Source: an uncultured Phascolarctobacterium sp. (lineage in GTDB: Bacteria; Bacillota; Negativicutes; Acidaminococcales; Acidaminococcaceae). Taken from it: DNA of 64,000 nucleotides. Shown here piece after piece: positions 23,948 through 31,365 of the stretch. The stretch is taken from positions 1-64,000 of the forward strand of contig CAAEPE010000030.1 of NCBI GenBank assembly GCA_900757795.1. Direction: 5' to 3'. How positions within the stretch are numbered: the stretch's first letter is position 1; each line of letters begins with the position of its first letter. Position numbers and translations under genes: made by a program. Under the pieces are notes generated by a model. The model did not search any database, had not been told where the DNA came from, and saw nothing but the letters and a program-made list of their open reading frames with translations.

Positions 23948-24994
23948 ATGGAATATAAAAATATTTTACTTATTAAAATGAGCTCGTTGGGCGATATATT
24001 GCACACGCTGCCCTTTGCGGCGGCGCTGCGCCAGCGCTTTCCGCAGGCGCGCATTACCTGGCTGGTACATCCTCAGTTTGCAGGCTTTGTGCCGGACGCG
24101 CCGGTAATTGACGAAGTGCTGTATTTCGATAAGGTAAAATTTAATAAAATGGGCTTGAGCGATAAGATAAAATATTTTCGTGAAATGCGTTCTTTGCTGC
24201 ACAGCAAGCATTTTGATTTGGTTATCGACATGCAGGGCTTATTTAAAAGCGCTGTGCTGGCGGCTATCAGCGGCTGCAGCAATCGCATTGGTTATGCGGA
24301 AATGCGCGAGGGCAGCGGGTTGGTAAGCAAAGCGATTGTTGGTGAACACAGTAAAGAGCATGTAATTGAGCGTTATTTAGACGTGGCGCGGTATTTGGGT
24401 GCCAAGGTGGACAGCCTTGATGATGTCTGTTTTCCGCTGCCTGATTTAAGTAAAGAAACTGCTAGTGTACAAGAAAAATTAAGACAGCTGGGCTTTAGCT
24501 GCGGCGAATATATTGTTATCGTTCCCGGCGCCCGCTGGTGGACAAAAGAATGGCCCGTAGAACATTACGTGACCTTGATTAAAAAATTTATAGCAGATGG
24601 AATCAGCGTAGTGCTGGCAGGCGGGCCTGACGATAAAGTTAAAGGGCAGACGATTGCTGGGCAATGTGCCGATAAATTGGTTATTGATATGACAGGGCAG
24701 ACCTCCTTGCGGGAATTGGCTGCTTTGATTAAAGGCTGCGTTTTTTACATCAGCGCGGATACTGGTCCGCTGCATTTTGCTGCGGCGTTGAAAAAGCCCT
24801 TGATTGCCATGTATGGCCCCACCAAAGCAGACCGTACAGGACCTTATGGCAGCAAAAATTCTACGGTGCTTTTATCACCCGCTAAATGCGCCGGTTGTTT
24901 AAAAAAGAAATGTGATTATTGGCATTGTATGCACGATATAACGCCGGAAATGGTATATGAAATTTATCAAAAAAAGGTGAAGGCTCATGGCTAA
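23948..24994 (+). CDS. waaC: Lipopolysaccharide heptosyltransferase I (GT9 family)
   Basis: 348 residues from ATG 23948, one base after the gmhB stop. The N-terminus NILLIKMSSLGDILHTLPFA closely matches WaaC. Further GT9 features: PGARWWTKEWPVEHYV (~190), the donor-site SADTGPLHFAAAL (~275) and MYGPT. It would add the first L,D-heptose to Kdo2-lipid A, using ADP-heptose on the cytoplasmic face. A C-terminal cluster of cysteines (CAGCLKKKCDYWHC) is notable and looks like a metal-binding element; the next gene has a similar one. Confidence 0.88.
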   Translation: MEYKNILLIKMSSLGDILHTLPFAAALRQRFPQARITWLVHPQFAGFVPDAPVIDEVLYFDKVKFNKMGLSDKIKYFREMRSLLHSKHFDLVIDMQGLFKSAVLAAISGCSNRIGYAEMREGSGLVSKAIVGEHSKEHVIERYLDVARYLGAKVDSLDDVCFPLPDLSKETASVQEKLRQLGFSCGEYIVIVPGARWWTKEWPVEHYVTLIKKFIADGISVVLAGGPDDKVKGQTIAGQCADKLVIDMTGQTSLRELAALIKGCVFYISADTGPLHFAAALKKPLIAMYGPTKADRTGPYGSKNSTVLLSPAKCAGCLKKKCDYWHCMHDITPEMVYEIYQKKVKAHG

Positions 24995-26042
24995 AGCAGT
25001 TGAACTGAACGGAAAAAAAATATTGGTAACTTTTTTAATGCACTTAGGTGATTTGACGTTGACCACGCCTTTTATTCACGCTTTGCGCAAGGCTGCACCT
25101 GATGCTCATATTACCTTTTTGGCAGACGAAAAGCTCAAGGATGTAGTGCTGCATAATCCTTATTTAGACGAGGTAATTACCATTGATAAAAAAGGACGGG
25201 ACAACAGTATTTTGGCGTTGATGGCCTGCGCCCGCCGTTTAAGTAAAATGGATTTTGATATGCTAATCAATCTGCATCCAAATGAACGCTGTTCGTTCAT
25301 TTGTGCGATGACGAAAACAAAGCTGCGCTGTGGAACTGCTCATACACTGTTTAAGCCTGTGTGGGATGTAGTTACGCCGCTGAATCGTAAACTTCACGCA
25401 GCAGATATGTATTTAGATGTTTTGACGCAATTAGGTGTAGATAAATTAGAGCATAATGGCCTGGAGATTTTTCCCAGTCAGGAGCATATGGCTCATGCGG
25501 AAGAATTTTGGCGCGATCATGGCGTTTTCGGCAGTGATAAGCTTGTAGGCTTTAATATTGGCAGCGCCGTAATAACCAAACGTTGGGCGCCGGAACGTTT
25601 TGCACAGGTAGCAGATATGTTGGCGGCTAAGGGCTATAAGCCGGTGTTTTTTGGCGGTACTATGGATGAAGAAATGGTGCAGGAGGCAATTGGCTATATG
25701 AAAACCACACCTGTAGTAGCTACCGGAAATTTTACTATTGGCAGCTTGGCTGCGGCTATGCGCAGATGCAGCTTGATAATCACTAACGACAGCGGGCCTA
25801 TGCATGTAGCTATTAGCCAAAAGGTGCCTATTGTGGCTATGTACGGACCTTCCAGTCCTAAGCTGTATGGTCCCTATACTAAAAACGCAACAATTGTTAC
25901 TGCTCTGCCGCCCTGCCCCGGCTGTGCCGACGGTATGAAGCACAAATGCAGCGATATGCAGTGCATGACTAGATTGACTGTGCAGCAGGTAGTACAGGCT
26001 GCGGAAGCTATGTTGCAAAAGCACGGCGACAGTAATGAGTAA
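24987..26042 (+). CDS. Glycosyltransferase family 9, heptosyltransferase II-like
   Basis: 351 residues; overlaps waaC by 8 bases. GT9 signatures: ILVTFLMHLGDLTLTTPFIH at the start, NIGSAVITKRWAPERFA (~190) and ITNDSGPMHVAISQ (~268). It probably transfers the second heptose or another core heptose (WaaF/WaaQ role); sequence alone does not separate these. Near the C-terminus a Cys-rich segment CPGCADGMKHKCSDMQC parallels that of the preceding enzyme. Last recognisable enzyme of the heptose operon. Confidence 0.85.
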   Translation: MAKAVELNGKKILVTFLMHLGDLTLTTPFIHALRKAAPDAHITFLADEKLKDVVLHNPYLDEVITIDKKGRDNSILALMACARRLSKMDFDMLINLHPNERCSFICAMTKTKLRCGTAHTLFKPVWDVVTPLNRKLHAADMYLDVLTQLGVDKLEHNGLEIFPSQEHMAHAEEFWRDHGVFGSDKLVGFNIGSAVITKRWAPERFAQVADMLAAKGYKPVFFGGTMDEEMVQEAIGYMKTTPVVATGNFTIGSLAAAMRRCSLIITNDSGPMHVAISQKVPIVAMYGPSSPKLYGPYTKNATIVTALPPCPGCADGMKHKCSDMQCMTRLTVQQVVQAAEAMLQKHGDSNE

Positions 26043-26700
26043 GCCGCTGACCATTAACGGTGAGCTGCTGCTATTATGCGAGCGGTTAGAAATAGCAAGA
26101 TTTTTGCATTTTTATGTGCAGTATTTATTTCGGCAGGGATTGGTTTTGCCTGCTTTACAAATAATAAATTTTCATGAATTAGCAAAGCTGCCAGCTTTGG
26201 CAGAACGGCTGCCTAGTTGTGATGGCAGCGATAAAGTACACAGCGTGATAGTCTTTGCCGATGCGGCAAGTGATTTAGAGCAGCGCAGCAATATAGTTGC
26301 TTCTGTACGCGGAAAGGAATATTTTTTGCATAGAAAAACCTCTACGCACTTTTTCTTTCCCGGACGGCAGCCAGGCAAGCGTTGGCGGCACGGTTATTTT
26401 GAGGATATGCTTATGGAAGCCTTGAAGCCGGAAGCTGCTTCTAAGGAGAATTTTCTCAATCTTATCAATACTGCGAGGGAATATTTACTAAGCGTTAATA
26501 TTTGCCGCCGACAGGAGCAGCCATTTGTTAATTTTAATAGGCAGCTGCTGTATGCGTATTTTGCCGGAACGGAAAAATATGCGGGCTGCAATTTAGCGCA
26601 GGCGGCTGCTTTAGGCGTTTTTGATTTAGAGCATCAAACTTTTGCCAGCTTGCGCAAATGCTTTACAGAGCAGGCGCAGAATAAAATTAGCAAAAGCTAA
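26035..26700 (+). CDS. Uncharacterised protein, possibly TOPRIM/DUF3226-like
   Basis: 221 residues, no signal peptide or membrane span; overlaps the preceding glycosyltransferase by 8 bases, so it is part of the heptose operon. I do not recognise it firmly. Three segments resemble DUF3226-type TOPRIM proteins: LLLLCERLEIARF (Glu17 of a Toprim start), VIVFADAASDLEQR (~71-84, an acidic strand end) and FFFPGRQPGKR with GYFEDMLMEAL (~113-135). The usual DxD is not cleanly kept, so it may be inactive or the likeness superficial. A nucleotide- or sugar-related role cannot be excluded. Confidence 0.5.
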   Translation: MSKPLTINGELLLLCERLEIARFLHFYVQYLFRQGLVLPALQIINFHELAKLPALAERLPSCDGSDKVHSVIVFADAASDLEQRSNIVASVRGKEYFLHRKTSTHFFFPGRQPGKRWRHGYFEDMLMEALKPEAASKENFLNLINTAREYLLSVNICRRQEQPFVNFNRQLLYAYFAGTEKYAGCNLAQAAALGVFDLEHQTFASLRKCFTEQAQNKISKS

Positions 26701-26711
26701 TGATGTTTTTC

Positions 26712-26740
26712 TTGCATAAACTGTTTGCTTATAGTATTCT
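26712..26740 (+). promoter_or_regulatory. Promoter for the 61-aa gene
   Basis: TTGCAT (26712-26717), exactly 17 bases, TATTCT (26735-26740), 25 bases ahead of the ATG. Confidence 0.7.
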
Positions 26741-26765
26741 ATTAGAGTAAAAGGAGGACTGTAAG

Positions 26766-26951
26766 ATGGCTGATATTGTAGAAAGCTTGGCAGGCAATAA
26801 AATGCTCATGCTCAAGCAGGACATTGCGTTTTTGCGTCAGCGTTTAGCTGAATGTGCAGATGAAGAAGCTAAAAAAGCAATTCGTCGCGAGCTGATGGAT
26901 AAGGAAACCTATTATAATATTCTTGCAGACCGCCAGCGTATTAACCATTAA
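26766..26951 (+). CDS. Small helical protein, unknown function
   Basis: 61 residues with ribosome site AAAGGAGG (26750-26757). It is highly charged and predicted wholly helical (KQDIAFLRQRLAEC, KKAIRRELMDKETYYNIL), with no signal peptide. It has its own promoter and a terminator that begins at its stop codon, so it is a genuine single-gene unit. No family recognised. A small coiled-coil regulator or structural protein is possible. Confidence 0.75.
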   Translation: MADIVESLAGNKMLMLKQDIAFLRQRLAECADEEAKKAIRRELMDKETYYNILADRQRINH

Positions 26952-26978
26952 GCCGGAAACTTTACCGGCTTTTTCTTT
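26951..26978 (+). terminator. Terminator after the 61-aa gene
   Basis: Stem AGCCGG/CCGGCT followed by TTTTC; it overlaps the last base of the stop codon. Confidence 0.8.
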
Positions 26979-26988
26979 GTTATTACTA

Positions 26989-27018
26989 TTGAAAACAAAC
27001 CGGTGATGATGATAAAAT
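26989..27018 (+). promoter_or_regulatory. Promoter for murA
   Basis: TTGAAA (26989-26994), 18 bases, TAAAAT (27013-27018). Confidence 0.65.
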
Positions 27019-27065
27019 ATCTTTATCTATAGACTAATTTTATTCGCACATACAGGAGGATTATT

Positions 27066-28328
27066 TTGGAAAAGCTAGTTGTAAAAGGCGGTACTCGTCT
27101 AGTTGGTACAGTCAAGACCAGTGGTGCGAAAAACGCCGTATTACCGATAATTGCGGCGTCAATTTTGGGAACAACACCCAGTCATTTAGATGAAGTCCCC
27201 ATGTTGGAGGATGTTCATACTATTAGTGAGGTATTAAAATGCTTGGGCTTAACGGTCACTAATCCGGAGCCTAACGTTCTTGACATAGATAGCACACAGA
27301 TTACTGCTTGTGAAGCTCCCTATGAGCTGGTCCGCACTATGCGCGCATCCTTTCTTGTAATGGGACCACTGCTTGCCCGCGTTGGTCAAGCGCGTATTTC
27401 TATGCCCGGCGGCTGCGCTATTGGCGCGCGTCCCATAGATATTCATTTAAAAGCATTCGAGGCCTTAGGCGTAAAAATTGAGCAGGGCCATGGTTATATT
27501 GAAGCCAGCGCTCCCGACGGCTTAAAGGGTGCCAATATTTATTTTGATTTTCCCAGTGTAGGAGCTACTGAAAACGTTTTAATGGCAGCTTCTTTAGCTG
27601 ATGGCATAACCGTGTTGGAAAATGCGGCAGAGGAACCGGAAATAGTTGATTTAGCTAACTATTTAAATAAAATGGGCGCTAAAATTCGCGGTGCCGGTAC
27701 CGATACTATTCGTATTGAAGGCGTTAAAGAACTGCATGGCGCTGATTATACCATTATTCCCGATCGTATTGAAGCAGGTACTTATATGATTGCTGCTGCC
27801 ATGACCGGCGGTGACGTTGTGATAGAAAATGTTCTGCCGGAACACCAAAAGCCCTTGATTGCTAAGCTGCGTGAGGCCGGCGCTTTGGTAGAAGAAGATA
27901 TTGATAAGGTGCGTGTTGTGGGTCAGCTGCCTTTAAAGGCTGTTGCTATTAAAACTTTGCCTTATCCTGGCTTCCCCACTGATATGCAGGCTCAGCTGAT
28001 GGCAATGATGGTTATTGCTGAAGGCCGCAGCAAGGTTACGGAAACGGTGTTTGAAAATCGTTTTATGCACGTAGTAGAGTTGAACCGTATGGGTGCAGCC
28101 ATCAGTACCGAAGGCCGCAGTGCCGTTATTGACGGGCCTAGCAAGCTTACCGGCTGTGATGTGCGCGCTACCGACCTGCGTGCCGGCGCAGCGATGATTT
28201 TAGCTGGCTTAGTTGCCGAAGGAGTAACTCGTATTGGCGATATTTATCATATTGACCGCGGCTATGAAAAAATTGTAGATAAGTTAAAAAATCTGGGCGC
28301 CGATATTGAGCGAGTAAATATTGATTAA
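27066..28328 (+). CDS. murA: UDP-N-acetylglucosamine 1-carboxyvinyltransferase
   Basis: 420 residues from TTG 27066 with AGGAGG at 27054-27059. It transfers enolpyruvate from PEP to UDP-GlcNAc, the first committed step of peptidoglycan. N-terminal [19 protein letters not shown], the catalytic cysteine in [16 protein letters not shown] (~115), and [15 protein letters not shown] (~300) are all present. The active-site Cys means the fosfomycin target residue is intact. Thirty bases separate it from mreB, so wall synthesis and cell shape are co-expressed. Confidence 0.97.
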   Translation: MEKLVVKGGTRLVGTVKTSGAKNAVLPIIAASILGTTPSHLDEVPMLEDVHTISEVLKCLGLTVTNPEPNVLDIDSTQITACEAPYELVRTMRASFLVMGPLLARVGQARISMPGGCAIGARPIDIHLKAFEALGVKIEQGHGYIEASAPDGLKGANIYFDFPSVGATENVLMAASLADGITVLENAAEEPEIVDLANYLNKMGAKIRGAGTDTIRIEGVKELHGADYTIIPDRIEAGTYMIAAAMTGGDVVIENVLPEHQKPLIAKLREAGALVEEDIDKVRVVGQLPLKAVAIKTLPYPGFPTDMQAQLMAMMVIAEGRSKVTETVFENRFMHVVELNRMGAAISTEGRSAVIDGPSKLTGCDVRATDLRAGAAMILAGLVAEGVTRIGDIYHIDRGYEKIVDKLKNLGADIERVNID

Positions 28329-28358
28329 ACTGTCAAGGTAAGAACAGGAGTTAAGAGA

Positions 28359-29384
28359 ATGTTTAAGAGTATGGATATAGGTATTGATCTTGGCACAGCT
28401 AATATCCTTGTCTTTGTTAAAGGTAAGGGAGTTGTACTGAAAGAGCCTAGCGTGGTTGCTATTGATAAGGTGCGCAATAAAGTGCTGGCTGTGGGCGATG
28501 ATGCCCGGGAAATGCTGGGTCGTTCACCCGGAACCATTGTGGCTATTCGTCCTTTGAAAGAAGGCGTTATTGCTAACTATACGGTTACTCAAAAGCTGTT
28601 GGCTTACGTTATTGAAAAGGTTGCCGGAAAAAGCTTGTTTTTTAAGCCGCGCGTTATGACCTGTGTGCCTATCGGCATCACATCTGTAGAAAAACGTGCT
28701 GTTATGGAAGCTACTACTCAGGGTGGTGCTTCTAAAACCTATTTAATTGAAGAGCCTTTAGCCGCTGCACTGGGCGCAGGCATAGATATTTCTGTGCCTC
28801 GCGGTAATATGGTTGTTGATATAGGTGGCGGAACTACGGATATTGCTGTGCTTAGCTTAGGCGGCATTGTTGTAGATTCTTCTATTCGCATTGGCGGTGA
28901 TCATTTTGATGAAGCGATTGTGCGTCATGTAAAAAAAGTACATAATGTTCTTATTGGTGAGCGTACTGCTGAAGAAATTAAAATGAAGGTTGCTACCGTT
29001 TCCAAAAATGGTCGCAGTGAATCCGTTAGTGTGCGCGGACGCGATATGGTGACCGGTCTGCCTACTACTTTTTCTGTTAATAGTGAAGAATGTCGAGAAG
29101 CCTTAGCTGATTCTATAGCTTCTTTGATTGCTACCGTGCGCAGCGTTTTAGAAAAATGTCCGCCAGAGCTGGCAGCCGATATAGTAGACAATGGTATTTA
29201 CATGACTGGCGGCGGTGCGCTTTTAGATGGTTTGGCTGAGGTTATGGAAAAAGAAACCGGTATCACTACACGTATTGCAGATGACCCGTTGGAATGTGTA
29301 GCGCTTGGTACAGGCAAGGCTTTGGAAAATCTTGACAAACTGCATCCGGGAACCGTGTATACTGTTTCTAATTTGGATATTTAA
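28359..29384 (+). CDS. mreB: Rod shape-determining protein MreB/Mbl
   Basis: 341 residues, actin-fold ATPase that forms membrane-bound filaments guiding side-wall synthesis. Phosphate-1 motif IDLGTANILVF (~9), phosphate-2 VDIGGGTTDIAVLSLGG (~157), and the adenosine motif YMTGGGALLDGLAEV (~285). EPSVVAID and TCVPIGITSVEKRA are typical MreB segments. The organism is therefore probably rod-shaped or uses MreB for elongation. Two terminators follow. mreC/mreD are not next to it. Confidence 0.95.
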   Translation: MFKSMDIGIDLGTANILVFVKGKGVVLKEPSVVAIDKVRNKVLAVGDDAREMLGRSPGTIVAIRPLKEGVIANYTVTQKLLAYVIEKVAGKSLFFKPRVMTCVPIGITSVEKRAVMEATTQGGASKTYLIEEPLAAALGAGIDISVPRGNMVVDIGGGTTDIAVLSLGGIVVDSSIRIGGDHFDEAIVRHVKKVHNVLIGERTAEEIKMKVATVSKNGRSESVSVRGRDMVTGLPTTFSVNSEECREALADSIASLIATVRSVLEKCPPELAADIVDNGIYMTGGGALLDGLAEVMEKETGITTRIADDPLECVALGTGKALENLDKLHPGTVYTVSNLDI

Positions 29385-29393
29385 TGAAAAATT

Positions 29394-29432
29394 GACTGGC
29401 GATAAGGCAATAATGCCTTATGCCAGTCTTTT
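29394..29432 (+). terminator. First terminator after mreB
   Basis: Long stem GACTGGC..ATAAGGCA/TGCCTTAT.GCCAGTC with loop ATAA, followed by TTTTA. Confidence 0.88.
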
Positions 29433-29444
29433 ATGATATTACAG

Positions 29445-29467
29445 CACAGCGTAAGCTGTGTCTTTTT
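29445..29467 (+). terminator. Second terminator after mreB
   Basis: CACAGC/GCTGTG with loop GTAA, then TCTTTTT. A back-up terminator only 13 bases after the first. Confidence 0.75.
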
Positions 29468-29491
29468 GTTGATGATATAAGGTAGTGTATT

Positions 29492-30874
29492 ATGAAGGCT
29501 GATTTAAGAATCATATTTTTTATAGTGATGCTGCTATTTGCAAATGCAGCTAATGCCGCTCCTATAGAAAATCTGCGTACTAGTATTACTCCTGCACGCT
29601 TGCGGATTGTGTTGGATAGTAAGGAAGCAATTCAGTATAAAGTTGATAAAAATGAAAAGCATTTGGAAATAATTCTGCCTGACAGCGCTGCCTCCAAACA
29701 GCGGGCTAAGCTCAAGGATGCCGCAGTTAAAAGCGTACAGCTTGTACCTAACGGCACTAAAGCTTCCAAGCTGCTAGTGGAACTAAACAAAGATTGTCAA
29801 TATAAGGTTTATCAATTACAAAATCCCCATCGCTTAGTAGTAGATTTATTTCGTATAAATATTGTTAAGCAAAATAAGCAGCTGGCTAAGGGCGTAACCT
29901 ATACCTATTTGCAGGACGAAATGAACGGCAGGCAGATTCAGGCTTATTTAGTTACTGTTGCGCCCAAGGCAGAGTATCGTTTGCTGCCTTTTTCTGCGGC
30001 AGGAAAATATAACGGCCGCGGACTGATTTCCCAAGCAGCTGTTCAGCAAAAAATGTTGGCGGCAATTAACGCTTCTTATTTTGATACTGACGGTTGGGTT
30101 ATTGGCAACATCAAAAATCAAGGACGGATGATGGCTGCCGATGGCTTGCCGCGGAGTGGGTATGTAGTGAAAAATGGCGAGCCGGAGATAGTGAAGGATA
30201 TTGGTTACTATGGTACGGTAGCTTTGCCGGATGGCAGGAGCTTACAAATTAAAGGCATGAACAGAATGCGTATTGCTGAAGATTTAGTGCTGTATAACAG
30301 CTTTTATGCTCCGTCCACAAAGAGCAATCAATGGGGACGCGAAATAAAAATTATCAATAATCGCGTAACCGATATTGCTACGACGGGTAATATGCAGATT
30401 ACTCCCGGAAGTATTATTATCAGTGGTCATGGCAGTAATGCAGCAGCTTTAGCCGGTTTAAAAATTGGCGATAAGGTAACTGTTAGTGAAACCTTGGGCA
30501 ATAACGAAGCTGATAGTGCAGAAACTGTAGTTAGCGGCGGACCATTATTGGTAGAAAACGGCATTGTAAAGGTGCGCAGCAGTGAAGAAAAAATGGCAGC
30601 CGATATTGCCAAGGGACGTGCGCCTCGTACTGCTGTAGGCATCAAAAAAGATGGCAGCATACTGTTATTAGTTGTTGACGGACGTAATAATAGCTCTGCC
30701 GGTTTAACCTTGAGCGAGCTGGCGACTTATATGCTGCGCTTAGGAGCTAAAGAGGCAGTCAATTTTGATGGCGGCGGCAGCAGCGTAATGGCTGTAAACG
30801 GGCGTGTGGTCAATAAACCGTCCGACGGCAAAGAACGCGCTGTAAGCATTGGCTTGGGGCTTTTCAAAGCATAA
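29492..30874 (+). CDS. Exported AMIN-domain/phosphodiester glycosidase (NAGPA) family protein
   Basis: 460 residues. Signal peptide to ~22 (NAANAA). Residues ~25-125 form an AMIN-like domain (ITPARLRIVLDS, PHRLVVDLF), which in other proteins binds peptidoglycan or septal partners. Residues ~150-460 are the NAGPA/YngK-type domain: AINASYFDTDGWVIGN, VVSGGPLLVENG, GRAPRTAVGI and the terminal NFDGGGSSVMAVNG. The family cleaves N-acetylglucosamine phosphodiesters and is linked to wall-polymer and spore-coat glycans. Likely a periplasmic envelope glycosidase; substrate unknown. Confidence 0.85.
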   Translation: MKADLRIIFFIVMLLFANAANAAPIENLRTSITPARLRIVLDSKEAIQYKVDKNEKHLEIILPDSAASKQRAKLKDAAVKSVQLVPNGTKASKLLVELNKDCQYKVYQLQNPHRLVVDLFRINIVKQNKQLAKGVTYTYLQDEMNGRQIQAYLVTVAPKAEYRLLPFSAAGKYNGRGLISQAAVQQKMLAAINASYFDTDGWVIGNIKNQGRMMAADGLPRSGYVVKNGEPEIVKDIGYYGTVALPDGRSLQIKGMNRMRIAEDLVLYNSFYAPSTKSNQWGREIKIINNRVTDIATTGNMQITPGSIIISGHGSNAAALAGLKIGDKVTVSETLGNNEADSAETVVSGGPLLVENGIVKVRSSEEKMAADIAKGRAPRTAVGIKKDGSILLLVVDGRNNSSAGLTLSELATYMLRLGAKEAVNFDGGGSSVMAVNGRVVNKPSDGKERAVSIGLGLFKA

Positions 30875-30938
30875 ACTAACAAGCATATCTGTATAGCTTT
30901 AGTTTATAATTGTTAGCGAAGTGCTCAAATTTGACAGC

Positions 30939-30967
30939 TTGTAAAAAAATATCTCAGGCTGTATAAT
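30939..30967 (+). promoter_or_regulatory. Promoter for the lipoyl-domain lipoprotein gene
   Basis: TTGTAA (30939-30944), 17 bases, TATAAT (30962-30967). A TTGACA also occurs at 30931 but is too far from the -10. Confidence 0.75.
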
Positions 30968-30979
30968 AAAGTTAGATGT

Positions 30980-30993
30980 TGACTGATTAGTCA
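30980..30993. promoter_or_regulatory. Operator-like inverted repeat TGACTGATTAGTCA (copy 1)
   Basis: TGACT/AGTCA arms with a four-base centre, 12 bases behind the -10 hexamer, where a repressor would block the start site. The identical 14-mer occurs at 36006 before tolC. Confidence 0.7.
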
Positions 30994-31015
30994 CAAGAAA
31001 AAGGAGGGCAGTTCT

Positions 31016-31318
31016 GTGAAAAAAAGTATTTTGCTTATCGCTTTAGCGGTTTTTGTGGGTATAGCTAGTTTGCATACTGTGGGCTGCGCCGCCGTGACCG
31101 AGCAGCGTGCTGTAATCAGCGGGGAAGTAGTCGCTGAGGGATTGGTGCAGACGGGTGCTTTAGTGCAACAGGGAGATATTTTAGTCAAGGTTAAATCCTT
31201 AGCAGGAGGCAGTATTGCTGCTGCCAGAGCGACCACTGCCGGAAAAGTAAGTCAAGTTTTAGTTGAACCGGGACAGCTTATTGCTGCTGAGCAAATAGTA
31301 GCTAAAATTAGCGAATAA
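31016..31318 (+). CDS. Small exported protein with a lipoyl/biotinyl-like (adaptor) domain
   Basis: 100 residues from GTG 31016 (AAAGGAGG 31000-31007). N-terminal signal with a possible lipobox (TVGC, ~24), so perhaps a lipoprotein. The remainder is a single hybrid-motif fold: VVAEGLVQTGALVQQGDILV, then ATTAGKVSQVLVEPGQLIAA, as in HlyD/AcrA-type adaptors and biotinyl carriers, but without the biotin/lipoyl lysine motif (no MKM). Helical hairpin and other adaptor domains are missing. It sits under the same putative operator as tolC. It may cap an efflux or peptidase complex; function unknown. Confidence 0.7.
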   Translation: MKKSILLIALAVFVGIASLHTVGCAAVTEQRAVISGEVVAEGLVQTGALVQQGDILVKVKSLAGGSIAAARATTAGKVSQVLVEPGQLIAAEQIVAKISE

Positions 31319-31321
31319 ATT

Positions 31322-31348
31322 AACCGGCGAACTGCTTCGCCGGTTTTT
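31322..31348 (+). terminator. Terminator after the lipoyl-domain gene
   Basis: Ten-pair perfect stem AACCGGCGAA/TTCGCCGGTT, loop CTGC, then TTT. The short T-run may allow read-through into the peptidase gene 18 bases later. Confidence 0.85.
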
Positions 31349-31365
31349 GAATACTAGGAGAAATT

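Noticed and set aside
25446..26054. 202-codon minus-strand frame over the second heptosyltransferase
   Set aside because: Shadow of a GT9 gene; no ribosome site and low-complexity composition.
30931..30936. TTGACA as -35 of the lipoyl-domain gene promoter
   Set aside because: It stands 25 bases from TATAAT; TTGTAA at 30939 gives the correct 17-base spacing.
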